This document shows, one piece after another, positions 1 to 6,330 of a stretch of DNA of 9,764 nt (position 1 is its first letter; every line of letters begins with the position of its first letter). The notes below the pieces were generated by a model. The model had not been told where the DNA came from. It ran no database searches and saw only the letters and a program-made list of their open reading frames with translations. The position numbers and the translations under genes were made by a program. Source of the stretch: Angelakisella sp. (GTDB lineage Bacteria > Bacillota > Clostridia > Oscillospirales > Ruminococcaceae); contig JAAWEO010000062.1 in assembly GCA_022794295.1 (NCBI GenBank), positions 1 through 9,764 on the forward strand, in the 5' to 3' direction.

Positions 1-7
1 CATCCGC

Positions 8-96
8 CCAAGGCCGGAGCCTTTGGCCGGTCCCCCGGGTCCAGGGGGGACCCCTGGGCGCTCTTTGGTTACTTTCTGTCGCAACAGAAAGTGACC
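8..96. repeat. Intergenic hairpin cluster ending in a TTACTTTCT inverted repeat
   Basis: Several short inverted repeats lie in a row. AAGGC (10-14) pairs with GCCTT (19-23) around CGGA. GTCCCCC (30-36) pairs with GGGGGAC (45-51), or alternatively CCAGGGG (41-47) with CCCCTGG (51-57). A 13-bp stem (67-79 with 84-96, one G-T pair) closes on the loop CGCA. The 15-mer CTTTGGTTACTTTCT at 63-77 recurs with one mismatch at 8514-8528, again at the head of a hairpin and next to GC-rich hairpins. This suggests a dispersed intergenic repeat family. The stems are seen directly; family membership is inference from two copies. Confidence 0.6.
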
Positions 97-300
97 CCCT
101 GCCGGGGAGGCGAAACGAGACAAATGGCCTTTAGAATGAGACAGGAATGCGAAGGGGCTGACCATCGCGTGGCAGTCAAAGAGAACGGCGCTGATAATCA
201 TAGAAGCCCCTATCCAGGACCGAGCAATAGCCCGTTCAAGATTCACCCCTACGGACCCGTTATAGAAGAAAAATCCCCTTCCCTCTCCGCTTCGCTTCAT
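97..300. other. Non-coding stretch upstream of lysR, nothing recognised
   Basis: No credible gene is seen here. The only open frame on the + strand (91-327) starts inside the upstream hairpin, lacks a ribosome binding site and gives a composition unlike a protein. GGGGCT (156-161) could pair with AGCCCC (208-213) at long range. The left neighbour of lysR lies outside the window, so it is unknown whether this is an upstream gene's tail region or a divergent promoter region. Confidence 0.4.
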
Positions 301-302
301 GA

Positions 303-341
303 TATAATATCCCCAGAACATACATGATACAGAAAAGGAGG
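303..341 (+). promoter_or_regulatory. Putative lysR -10 element and ribosome binding site
   Basis: A perfect TATAAT lies at 303-308. The best -35 candidate is the weak TTCCCT at 279-284 with an 18-bp spacer, so the promoter may need an activator. AAGGAGG at 335-341 stands 7 nt before the ATG at 349 and fixes the lysR start. Confidence 0.5.
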
Positions 342-701
342 CAGCACCATGAACCTGCGCCAAGCCGAGCACCTGCTGGCAGTGTACGAGGAAGGCAGCG
401 TCTCCCGTGCCGCCAACCGTTTGGGAGTCTCCCAGCCCGCAGTGAGCCAAACCATCCAAATGGCAGAACGGGAAATCGGGATGAAAATCTTCCGCCGGGG
501 ACCCAACGGGCGGTTCCTGACCTATGCCGGAGAAAAATACCTGGCTGCCGCCCGGCAGCTTATCGCCCTGGAGGGCAACCTGGGCCGGGAGCTCCAGGTG
601 CTCCGGGGGGAGCACCGGGGAAAGCTGCGCATCGGGGTTTCGGTCACCCGGGCAATGTTTATCCTGCCCCAGATCCTCCCCGACTTTCTGGAACGCCACC
701 A

Positions 702-740
702 GGGGGGGTGGAGCTGGAGCTTACCGAGGCCGGTACCTCC
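702..740 (+). promoter_or_regulatory. Candidate -1 frameshift site within lysR
   Basis: The heptamer G GGG GGG (702-708) is in the correct zero-frame phase (CAG GGG GGG TGG). A 7-nt spacer (709-715) leads to a possible stem: GGAG (716-719) with CTCC (737-740), and TACCG (722-726) with CGGTA (731-735) around AGGC. Slipping back one base after the heptamer enters exactly the frame of the LysR C-terminal half. The layout matches known -1 frameshift signals, but such short GC stems are common in this DNA and a lost G is the simpler explanation. Confidence 0.3.
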
Positions 741-1263
741 GACCTGGATTTTCTCCTTTTGGACGGAAGGGTGGACCTGGCCTTTCTCCTTTCGGTGGAG
801 AACATCCACCCCGACCTGGAGTATATCACCCTCTGCCGTGACCAGCTGCTTCTCGTCGCCGGGGCGGATACCGCCATCGCCCGCAGCCGTGCCACGGGGG
901 ATACCATCAATATCCAGGAGGCCCGGGACGAGGCCTTTATCTCCCTGCTCCCCGGCCATGGGGTCCGCTCCCTCCAGGACCGCATCTTTTATGACAACCG
1001 GATGTCCCCCCGGATCCTTATGGAAACCAGCAGCCCGGAGGTGGCCCGGCGGCTAGCCATCGTCTGCGGGGCGGTGGCTCTTTTCCCGGAAACGCTGATG
1101 CCCCCGGAGGCCTCTGACAGCAGCCCGGAGGGGGCCTGGTTCCGGGTGGGAGGGAGCCACTATCTTCGGGACTTCTTCCTCTGCTACCCAAAAAACACCT
1201 TCCTCCCCCAGTACATGCAGGATTTTATCACCGCCACCCGGGACTATTTCCGGGAGCGGTATA

Positions 1264-1280
1264 CTAGGGCGTGTCCCTAG
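1264..1280 (+). repeat. Short inverted repeat at the lysR stop codon
   Basis: CTAGGG (1264-1269) pairs with CCCTAG (1275-1280) across CGTGT, and the stop codon forms the end of the right arm. A run of five T follows only at 1312-1316, so this is at best a weak terminator for lysR. Confidence 0.35.
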
Positions 1281-1327
1281 GGTGTGACCCGAAGACCATC
1301 CCGGATTGAGGTTTTTGTGTGTTTGTC

Positions 1328-1356
1328 TTGACCTTTGCCGAAGGGCGTTGTACAAT
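1328..1356 (+). promoter_or_regulatory. Sigma-A promoter for the lipoprotein gene
   Basis: TTGACC (1328-1333) and TACAAT (1351-1356) are separated by exactly 17 bp, each one base from consensus. Transcription should start near 1363, giving a leader of about 80 nt before the ATG at 1444. Confidence 0.75.
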
Positions 1357-1365
1357 GAGAAAGGT

Positions 1366-1412
1366 TTCCTCGAGGAACAGCGTCCCGGGGACCTTTCGGG
1401 GTGGCACCCCGA
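1366..1412 (+). promoter_or_regulatory. Palindromes in the lipoprotein leader, possible operator
   Basis: Three inverted repeats follow the predicted transcription start directly. The first is the perfect 12-bp palindrome TTCCTCGAGGAA (1366-1377). The second is GTCCC-G-GGGAC (1382-1392). The third is a 7-bp stem, TCGGGGT (1396-1402) with ACCCCGA (1406-1412). The first sits where a repressor operator would block initiation; the others could fold in the mRNA leader. No protein is known to bind here. Confidence 0.4.
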
Positions 1413-1443
1413 CCAGATCATAAGGAAAGGACTTGACAAAGCA

Positions 1444-2907
1444 ATGAAGAAAACCCTGGCGATCCTTCTTGCGGCTGTACTGCTGCTGAGCCTTACCGCC
1501 TGCGGTGAAAAGGCCGAAACCGGCCCTGCCCCCTCCTCTAACAGCGTTTCTGCCTCCTCCTCTGTGCCGGAGACTTCCTCCTCTGCGCCGGAGTCTTCCT
1601 CCACACCCAAACCGGAGACCTCCCCGGTATCTTCTTCTGCGCCGGAATCTTCTTCCCCCGAGCCCGAACCCGAGCCCAAGCATGACTATGAGCTGACCTA
1701 TGCTGGGTGCTTCCAAAACGGCTACGCCTATATCCAGTTTAAGGACAAGGCCGAACCCGGCAAGACCTACCACGGCACCATCGACACCCAGGGAAAGCTG
1801 CAAGCCTATTTCCCCGGCAGGATCGTCCACGAAGGCGCAAACATGGGCGGATATATCTATGCCAAGGGAACCAGCAATGAAAATAGGTCCTATTATGTCG
1901 TTGGCCCTGACGGAAATATCGTCACCTACCCCTTGGGCGGCGACCTGACCTATAAATCCTATCCCGGTGAAGGCTACTTTGTTACCAAGGAGCATCAGGC
2001 CGGATTTGACGCCGAGGATTGGATCTTCCACCTTTACGACGGCGCCGGCAAGGAGCTGACCACCTGGTCCTGCGGGAATGACAATGTAGATGTGAGGTAT
2101 CTGGGAGAGGGGATCTTTTCCTTCCAGAATCATTACAAGAAGCTTACCGAGGAACAGCAGGCCGAGAAAAACAGCTACATCCGTTACACCGAATGCGTTG
2201 ACCTTTATTTTGCCCAGTCCAACACCTGGCTGAAGGATCAGTTTATTATGGATGACTTTCCCATTCTCTGCCAGGACGGCCTGCTCATGCTCCGGTGGAG
2301 CAGCCGTTCCCACCCCGGTGAGTTCACCTACGCCGACACCGAGGGCACGTTGGCGACCATCACCATGCCAGAGGAGTTCCGCAACGATTCCTATTATTTG
2401 AAGCACAGGGACGGCGTGATGCTTTTTTCTCAAACGAAAAGCAGCGGCCCTGTCCCCCTCTATCGCTACGATATGCAGTCCGGCCAGTGGCTGGACTACC
2501 AAGGGAAGTACATAGACAAGCTCACCTTTGGTATTCAATCCTACACTCCCGTGACCGCAGAAGGCTACACCACTGTCGCGATGAGAGGCGCGGACAGCCG
2601 GATCTACACCATGCTTATGGACAAGGATCTGAAGGAGCTTTGGGACTCTCCCATCCTCGGGGAGCCCTTCGCCATCACAAAGGACACCCTGTACCTTATC
2701 GATGCGGACAACAACGGTACCCTTTGCACCTATGACCTGAAGGGGAACCCCATTAGCAAGGTGGAGCGGGTGGACTGGTCGGATATGCCCTGGCCGGACG
2801 ACGGGATCCTTTCCAGCTCCTATCACAAAGGCTTTTACAAGACCGACGGCACCCCGGCCTTTGAGATCGACTATTCCACAGGCAAGCTGGTCACGCTGCC
2901 CGAATAA
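1444..2907 (+). CDS. Secreted lipoprotein of unknown function, likely beta-propeller-like
   Basis: 487-aa protein with a lipoprotein signal peptide: MKK, a hydrophobic stretch (residues 5-17), then the lipobox LTAC with the lipidated cysteine at 20. Residues 21-79 are a low-complexity Ser/Pro/Glu linker of a kind that often spans the Gram-positive cell wall. Residues 80-487 are rich in aromatic and Gly-Asp-Gly or Asp-Gly turns (for example GPDGN, YDLKGNP, TDGTPAFEID) at fairly regular spacing, which resembles WG-repeat or other beta-propeller folds; this is inference from pattern only. The ATG at 1444 was chosen because the lipoprotein signal begins there. The in-frame region from 1306 crosses the promoter and is not coding. 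AAAGGA lies 12 nt upstream, rather distant. The gene has its own promoter and terminator and so is probably monocistronic. Function and ligand are unknown. Confidence 0.85.
   Translation: MKKTLAILLAAVLLLSLTACGEKAETGPAPSSNSVSASSSVPETSSSAPESSSTPKPETSPVSSSAPESSSPEPEPEPKHDYELTYAGCFQNGYAYIQFKDKAEPGKTYHGTIDTQGKLQAYFPGRIVHEGANMGGYIYAKGTSNENRSYYVVGPDGNIVTYPLGGDLTYKSYPGEGYFVTKEHQAGFDAEDWIFHLYDGAGKELTTWSCGNDNVDVRYLGEGIFSFQNHYKKLTEEQQAEKNSYIRYTECVDLYFAQSNTWLKDQFIMDDFPILCQDGLLMLRWSSRSHPGEFTYADTEGTLATITMPEEFRNDSYYLKHRDGVMLFSQTKSSGPVPLYRYDMQSGQWLDYQGKYIDKLTFGIQSYTPVTAEGYTTVAMRGADSRIYTMLMDKDLKELWDSPILGEPFAITKDTLYLIDADNNGTLCTYDLKGNPISKVERVDWSDMPWPDDGILSSSYHKGFYKTDGTPAFEIDYSTGKLVTLPE
1561..1652 (+). repeat. 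Imperfect direct repeats encoding the Ser/Pro/Glu linker
   Basis: A 17-base unit (TCTGYGCCGGARWCTTC) occurs three times, at 1561-1577, 1582-1598 and 1636-1652; the first two have a period of 21 bases. They encode the (V/A)PE(T/S)S pattern of the lipoprotein linker. Such repeats can change copy number by slippage and so alter linker length. Confidence 0.6.
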
Positions 2908-2909
2908 AT

Positions 2910-2949
2910 GACCCGGCCTCGCGGTCTCGCCAACCGCGGGGTCTTTTTT
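2910..2949 (+). terminator. Intrinsic terminator of the lipoprotein gene
   Basis: CCTCGCGG (2917-2924) pairs with CCGCGGGG (2934-2941) with one T-G pair. Alternatively GACCC (2910-2914) with GGGTC (2939-2943) closes the base. Six T follow at 2944-2949. The hairpin starts three bases after the stop codon. Confidence 0.85.
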
Positions 2950-2967
2950 GTTCCCCAAAAACCAGGC

Positions 2968-2996
2968 TTGACGAGCCGCTCCAAAAGGGATATAAT
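2968..2996 (+). promoter_or_regulatory. Sigma-A promoter for tRNA-Thr
   Basis: TTGACG (2968-2973) and a perfect TATAAT (2991-2996) are separated by 17 bp. Transcription should begin near 3003, about 14 nt before the mature tRNA. It is the strongest promoter in the window, as is usual for stable RNA. I found no good promoter between the tRNA and the T-box, so it may also supply valS. Confidence 0.85.
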
Positions 2997-3016
2997 AGGC
3001 GAGTAACTTTTTGTAG

Positions 3017-3092
3017 GCTGGAGTGGCTCAGTTGGTAGAGCAGCTGATTCGTAATCAGCAGGTCGTGGGTTCGAGTCCCATCTCCAGCTCCA
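3017..3092 (+). tRNA. tRNA-Thr (anticodon CGT)
   Basis: Complete 76-nt cloverleaf. The acceptor stem GCTGGAG (3017-3023) pairs with CTCCAGC (3082-3088), followed by the discriminator T and an encoded CCA. The D arm holds GCTCAGTTGGTAGAGC. The anticodon stem GCTGA/TCAGC encloses TTCGTAA with anticodon CGT, which reads ACG. The T arm has GTGGG TTCGAGT CCCAT. The CGT anticodon identifies threonine. The gene has its own promoter directly upstream. Confidence 0.97.
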
Positions 3093-3093
3093 C

Positions 3094-3134
3094 GGCGCAG
3101 CCGCCGGGGCGGACCCTGCCCGGCGCTTTGCGCC
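3094..3134 (+). terminator. GC-rich hairpin just after the tRNA, weak terminator or processing site
   Basis: GGCGCA (3094-3099) pairs with TGCGCC (3129-3134), and inside it GCCGGG (3103-3108) pairs with CCCGGC (3119-3124). Only TTGACCTTGT follows, with no proper T run, so termination is likely incomplete. It could instead guide 3' processing of the tRNA. Confidence 0.35.
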
Positions 3135-3282
3135 TTGACCTTGTGCGATGTCTTAGCTGGTGCCTGGAGACCTGCATTGGTGCAAAACGACACGCTGTAG
3201 GGCATGATGGAAGGGCTCTGTTTCGCTGGTGTCCTTTCTATCCAGGCGTGCAAGGCATCCGCCCAACAACCGAACATCGTTT
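3135..3282. other. Unexplained spacer between tRNA-Thr and the T-box
   Basis: No gene, terminator or convincing promoter was found in this stretch. The - strand frame across it (3277 to 2891) only reads into the antisense of the tRNA. CATCCGCCCAA at 3256-3266 also occurs at the first 11 bases of the window, which could be chance or a shared repeat fragment. Confidence 0.4.
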
Positions 3283-3570
3283 ACCGACGGTGAAAAGGAG
3301 CAGTACCCGTATCCCCCGAGGCGCAGAGAGCGGCCGCTTTGGTGAAAGGCCGCCCCGGGGCACGGCGAAGTCGCCTTGGAGTCCCGGTTCCCAGGGGGCC
3401 CTGTCCCCCAGGTCCCGGCGTTTCGCCCCACGTTACCGGGGCCAAAGCTGCGCGCTTTGTTTTTTCCTTTGGAAGAAAGCGCGAAACCAGGTGGTACCGC
3501 GCTTTTTTTGTGTTTGAGGAAAGGCGTCCTGTTGTCTGTGAGACCATAGACAGCAGGACGCCTTCATTTT
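3283..3570 (+). promoter_or_regulatory. T-box leader (valine, GUC specifier) with terminator/antiterminator
   Basis: tRNA-sensing leader that should let transcription into valS proceed when uncharged tRNA-Val builds up. Stem I begins near 3283, with the conserved elements AGTACC (about 3302) and CAGAGAG, then the GGTGAAAGGCCG region. The specifier loop reads GAA-GTC-GCC, with GTC (3370-3372) matching valine. Stem III is CGCGCTTT (3451-3458) with AAAGCGCG (3476-3483). The T-box sequence AGGTGGTACCGCG (3489-3501) carries the bulge TGGT (3492-3495), which pairs with the ACCA end of tRNA-Val. In the antiterminator, CAGG (3488-3491) and GCG (3499-3501) pair with CGTCCTG (3525-3531). That same segment is the left arm of an 18-bp terminator stem (3523-3540 with 3545-3562, loop AGAC), followed by TTCATTTT. 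Specifier and downstream gene agree. Confidence 0.93.
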
Positions 3571-3603
3571 ATAAAAGCACAGCCGTGAAAGGAGAAGGAT
3601 ACA

Positions 3604-6234
3604 ATGGCAAAAGAACTGGAAAAGGTCTATGACCCCAAATCGGTGGAGGACCGCACCTACGCCTTCTGGCAGGAGGGGGGCTTCTTCCACGCCAAGGTGG
3701 ACCCGGAAAAGAAGCCCTACACCATCGTCATCCCGCCCCCCAACATCACCGGACAGCTCCACATGGGCCACGCCCTGGACGAGACCCTTCAGGATGTCCT
3801 AATTCGCTGGCGGCGGATGCAGGGGTACAGCGCCCTGTGGCTCCCCGGCACCGACCACGCCTCCATCGCCACCGAGGCCAAGATCGTGGCAGCCATGGAG
3901 GAAGAGGGCCTGACCAAGGAGGAGCTGGGCCGGGAGAAATTCCTGGAGCGGGCCTGGGCCTGGAAGGAAAAGTATGGCGGCCGCATTGTGGAGCAGCTGA
4001 AAAAGCTGGGATCCTCCTGTGACTGGGAGCGGGAGCGGTTCACCCTGGACGAAGGGTGCAGCAGGGCAGTCCGGGAGGTGTTCTGCCGCCTGTACGAAAA
4101 GGGCCTGATCTACCAGGGGGAGCGGATCATCAACTGGTGCCCCCACTGCCATACCTCCATTTCCGATATCGAGGTGGAGTACGAGGACAAGGCCGGGCAC
4201 TTCTGGCACATCCGCTACCCCATTGTGGGGATGGAGGGCCGGTTCATCGAGATCGCCACCACCCGCCCCGAGACCATGCTGGGGGATACCGCTGTGGCGG
4301 TGAACCCCGAGGACGAGCGGTACCGGGACCTGGTGGGAAAGATGCTCCTGCTGCCCCTGGTGAACAAGGAGATCCCCCTGATCGCTGACCCCTATGTGGA
4401 GCAGGAGTTCGGCACCGGCTGCGTGAAGATCACCCCCGCCCACGACCCCAACGACTACGAGGTGGGCCTGCGCCACGACCTGCCCATTATCAACATCATG
4501 AATGAGGACGGGACCATCAACGACCACGGCGGGAAGTATGCCGGTATGGACCGCTATGAGGCCCGGAAGGCCATTGTCGCTGATCTGGAGGCCCAGGGCT
4601 ACCTGGTTCGCATCGAGGACTACAGCCACAATGTGGGCTGCTGCCAGCGCTGCGGCACCATTGTGGAGCCCCTGGTCTCCAAGCAGTGGTTCGTCAAAAT
4701 GGAGCCCCTGGCAAAGCCTGCCATTGCGGCGGTGAAAACCGGGGAGACCAAATTCGTCCCGGAGCGGTTTGACAAGACCTACTTCCACTGGATGGAGAAT
4801 ATCAAGGACTGGTGCATCAGCCGCCAGCTGTGGTGGGGCCACCGCATCCCCGCCTGGTACTGCCAGGACTGCGGGGAGGTCATCGTCTCCCGGGAGGACC
4901 CCCACACCTGCCCCAAGTGCGGCAGCACAAGGCTGGAGCAGGACCCCGACACCCTGGACACCTGGTTCTCCTCCGCCCTGTGGCCCTTCTCCACCCTGGG
5001 CTGGCCGGAAAAGACCCCGGAGCTGGATTATTTCTACCCCACCGACACCCTGGTCACCGGTTACGACATCATCTTCTTCTGGGTGGCCCGGATGATCTTC
5101 TCCGGGTGCGAGCAGATGGGCGAGACCCCCTTCCACACCGTGCTGATCCACGGCCTGGTGCGGGATGCCCAGGGCCGCAAAATGAGCAAATCCCTGGGGA
5201 ACGGCATCGATCCCCTGGAGGTTATCGGACAGTACGGGGCGGACACCCTTCGCTTCGCCCTGGCTACCGGCAACAGCCCAGGCAATGACATGCGCTTCTC
5301 TGACGAGAAGGTGCGGGCCAGCCGGAACTTTGCCAACAAGATCTGGAACGCCAGCCGCTTCATCCTGATGAACCTGGACGAGACCATCACCCAGGCGAAG
5401 CTGCCGGACCATCTGGAGACCGAGGACAAGTGGGTGGTGAGCCTTTACAACACCCTGGTCCGGGAGGTCACCGACAACCTGGAGCGATTCGAGCTGGGCA
5501 TTGCGGTCCAGAAGCTTTACGACTTCATCTGGGATATCCTCTGTGACTGGTATATTGAGCTGTGCAAGACCCGCCTGGCCGCCGGCGGCAGCAAGGCCAA
5601 GGGCGCCCAGCAGGTGCTGGTCTACGTCATGGGGAACACCCTCAAGCTCCTTCATCCCTTTATGCCCTTTATTACCGAGGAGATCTGGCAGTCCCTGCCC
5701 CACGCCGGGGAGGGCCCCAGCATCATGGTAGCCAAGTGGCCGGTGTACGACGAGGCCCTCTCCTTCCCCCGGGAGGAGGCGGACTTCCAGAAGGTGATGG
5801 ATGTGATCAAGGCGGTCCGCAACCGCCGGGCAGAGATGAACGTTCCCCCGGCCAAAAAGGCCCGGGTCTGCATCGAGACCGCCGAGCCGGAGGTGTTCCG
5901 GGCCGGCGCCCCCTTCCTGGAGCGCCTGGCTTCGGCGGCCAGCGTAGAGGTCGGGGAAAGGTTTGACCTCCCCGGGGCGGTCCAGGTGGTCACCCCGGCG
6001 GCCAAGGCACTTATCCCCATGGACGAGCTTATTGACAAGGAGAAGGAGCTGGCCCGCCTCCGGAAGGAGAAGGAAAAGTGCCTCAGCGACATCGCCTTTG
6101 TGGAAAAGAAGCTGCAAAACGAGTCCTTTGTAGCCAAGGCCCCGGCCCAGGTGGTGGAGGCCGAGCGGAAGAAGATCGAGGTCAGCCGCCAGCACCTGGC
6201 AAAGCTGGAGGAATCCATCGCCGCCCTGGGCTAA
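3604..6234 (+). CDS. valS: Valine--tRNA ligase (ValRS)
   Basis: Class I cytoplasmic aminoacyl-tRNA synthetase that charges tRNA-Val with valine using ATP. At 876 aa it has the usual bacterial length. The Rossmann catalytic core shows PPPNITGQLHMGHAL with the HIGH-type motif HMGH at residues 53-56, and KMSKS at 526-530. The CP1 editing domain, which hydrolyses mischarged Thr-tRNA-Val, has TTRPETMLG at 219-227 and GTGCVKITPAHDPND further on. Two cysteine sets suggest zinc sites: C179/C182 with C347/C350, and C420/C423 with C436/C439. The anticodon-binding helical domain is roughly 600-745, and the C-terminal coiled-coil arm 806-876. AAAGGAG ends 9 nt before the ATG. The T-box upstream with a valine specifier confirms identity. 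In many Firmicutes folC follows valS; here an amidotransferase gene takes that place. Confidence 0.98.
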   Translation: MAKELEKVYDPKSVEDRTYAFWQEGGFFHAKVDPEKKPYTIVIPPPNITGQLHMGHALDETLQDVLIRWRRMQGYSALWLPGTDHASIATEAKIVAAMEEEGLTKEELGREKFLERAWAWKEKYGGRIVEQLKKLGSSCDWERERFTLDEGCSRAVREVFCRLYEKGLIYQGERIINWCPHCHTSISDIEVEYEDKAGHFWHIRYPIVGMEGRFIEIATTRPETMLGDTAVAVNPEDERYRDLVGKMLLLPLVNKEIPLIADPYVEQEFGTGCVKITPAHDPNDYEVGLRHDLPIINIMNEDGTINDHGGKYAGMDRYEARKAIVADLEAQGYLVRIEDYSHNVGCCQRCGTIVEPLVSKQWFVKMEPLAKPAIAAVKTGETKFVPERFDKTYFHWMENIKDWCISRQLWWGHRIPAWYCQDCGEVIVSREDPHTCPKCGSTRLEQDPDTLDTWFSSALWPFSTLGWPEKTPELDYFYPTDTLVTGYDIIFFWVARMIFSGCEQMGETPFHTVLIHGLVRDAQGRKMSKSLGNGIDPLEVIGQYGADTLRFALATGNSPGNDMRFSDEKVRASRNFANKIWNASRFILMNLDETITQAKLPDHLETEDKWVVSLYNTLVREVTDNLERFELGIAVQKLYDFIWDILCDWYIELCKTRLAAGGSKAKGAQQVLVYVMGNTLKLLHPFMPFITEEIWQSLPHAGEGPSIMVAKWPVYDEALSFPREEADFQKVMDVIKAVRNRRAEMNVPPAKKARVCIETAEPEVFRAGAPFLERLASAASVEVGERFDLPGAVQVVTPAAKALIPMDELIDKEKELARLRKEKEKCLSDIAFVEKKLQNESFVAKAPAQVVEAERKKIEVSRQHLAKLEESIAALG

Positions 6235-6330
6235 GAGCCTATTCAAAATCTCCCTGCACGCCCCCAGAACCGGCTCCCCTCTGCCGGTGGGGCAAACACA
6301 GAAACAGAGAATGAAATGGAGGTTTAGCCT
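6235..6330 (+). other. Short valS-to-amidotransferase spacer
   Basis: 96 bases with one hairpin, CCGGC and GCCGG around TCCCCTCT (about 6271-6289), but no T run and no promoter I can recognise, so co-transcription with valS is plausible. GGAGG at 6318-6322 serves the next gene. Confidence 0.4.

Larger units (their letters stand above)
349..1280 (+). pseudogene. LysR-family transcriptional regulator, frame-disrupted
   Basis: LysR-type regulator that would bind DNA through its N-terminus and sense a small molecule through its C-terminal periplasmic-binding-protein-like domain. The winged helix-turn-helix is residues 1-62, with the typical SRAANRLGVSQPAVSQTI recognition region. The effector domain runs from about residue 90 to the end. 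The start is set by AAGGAGG 7 nt upstream. The reading frame is lost at seven G (702-708): the N-terminal frame continues as unrelated residues to 1056, while the true C-terminal half (VELELTEAG onward) continues one frame back to the TAG at 1280. Joined by a -1 shift, the product is 310 aa, normal for the family, and both halves look well conserved. It may be a recent mutation, a homopolymer sequencing error, or translation by frameshifting. The regulated genes and the ligand cannot be told from here. Confidence 0.85.

Noticed and set aside
91..327. A 78-aa open frame upstream of lysR
   Set aside because: It has no ribosome binding site, starts in the arm of a hairpin and has non-protein-like composition.
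1396..1412. GGGGTGGCACCCCG resembling a second T-box core upstream of the lipoprotein gene
   Set aside because: No stem I, specifier loop or downstream CGTCCC-type antiterminator arm follows it; the similar CGTCCC lies upstream. It is explained as a simple 7-bp hairpin.
1264..2958. A 564-aa open frame on the - strand
   Set aside because: Antisense to the lipoprotein gene, with Gly/Arg-rich low-complexity content opposite the Ser/Pro linker. The + strand has a signal peptide, promoter and terminator.
2891..3277. A 128-aa open frame on the - strand containing GDGTRTHDLLITNQLLYQLSH
   Set aside because: That segment is the well-known false translation of the antisense strand of a tRNA gene; the tRNA-Thr here explains it fully.
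3023..3517. A 164-aa open frame on the + strand
   Set aside because: It starts inside the tRNA gene and runs through the T-box leader, both structured RNAs.
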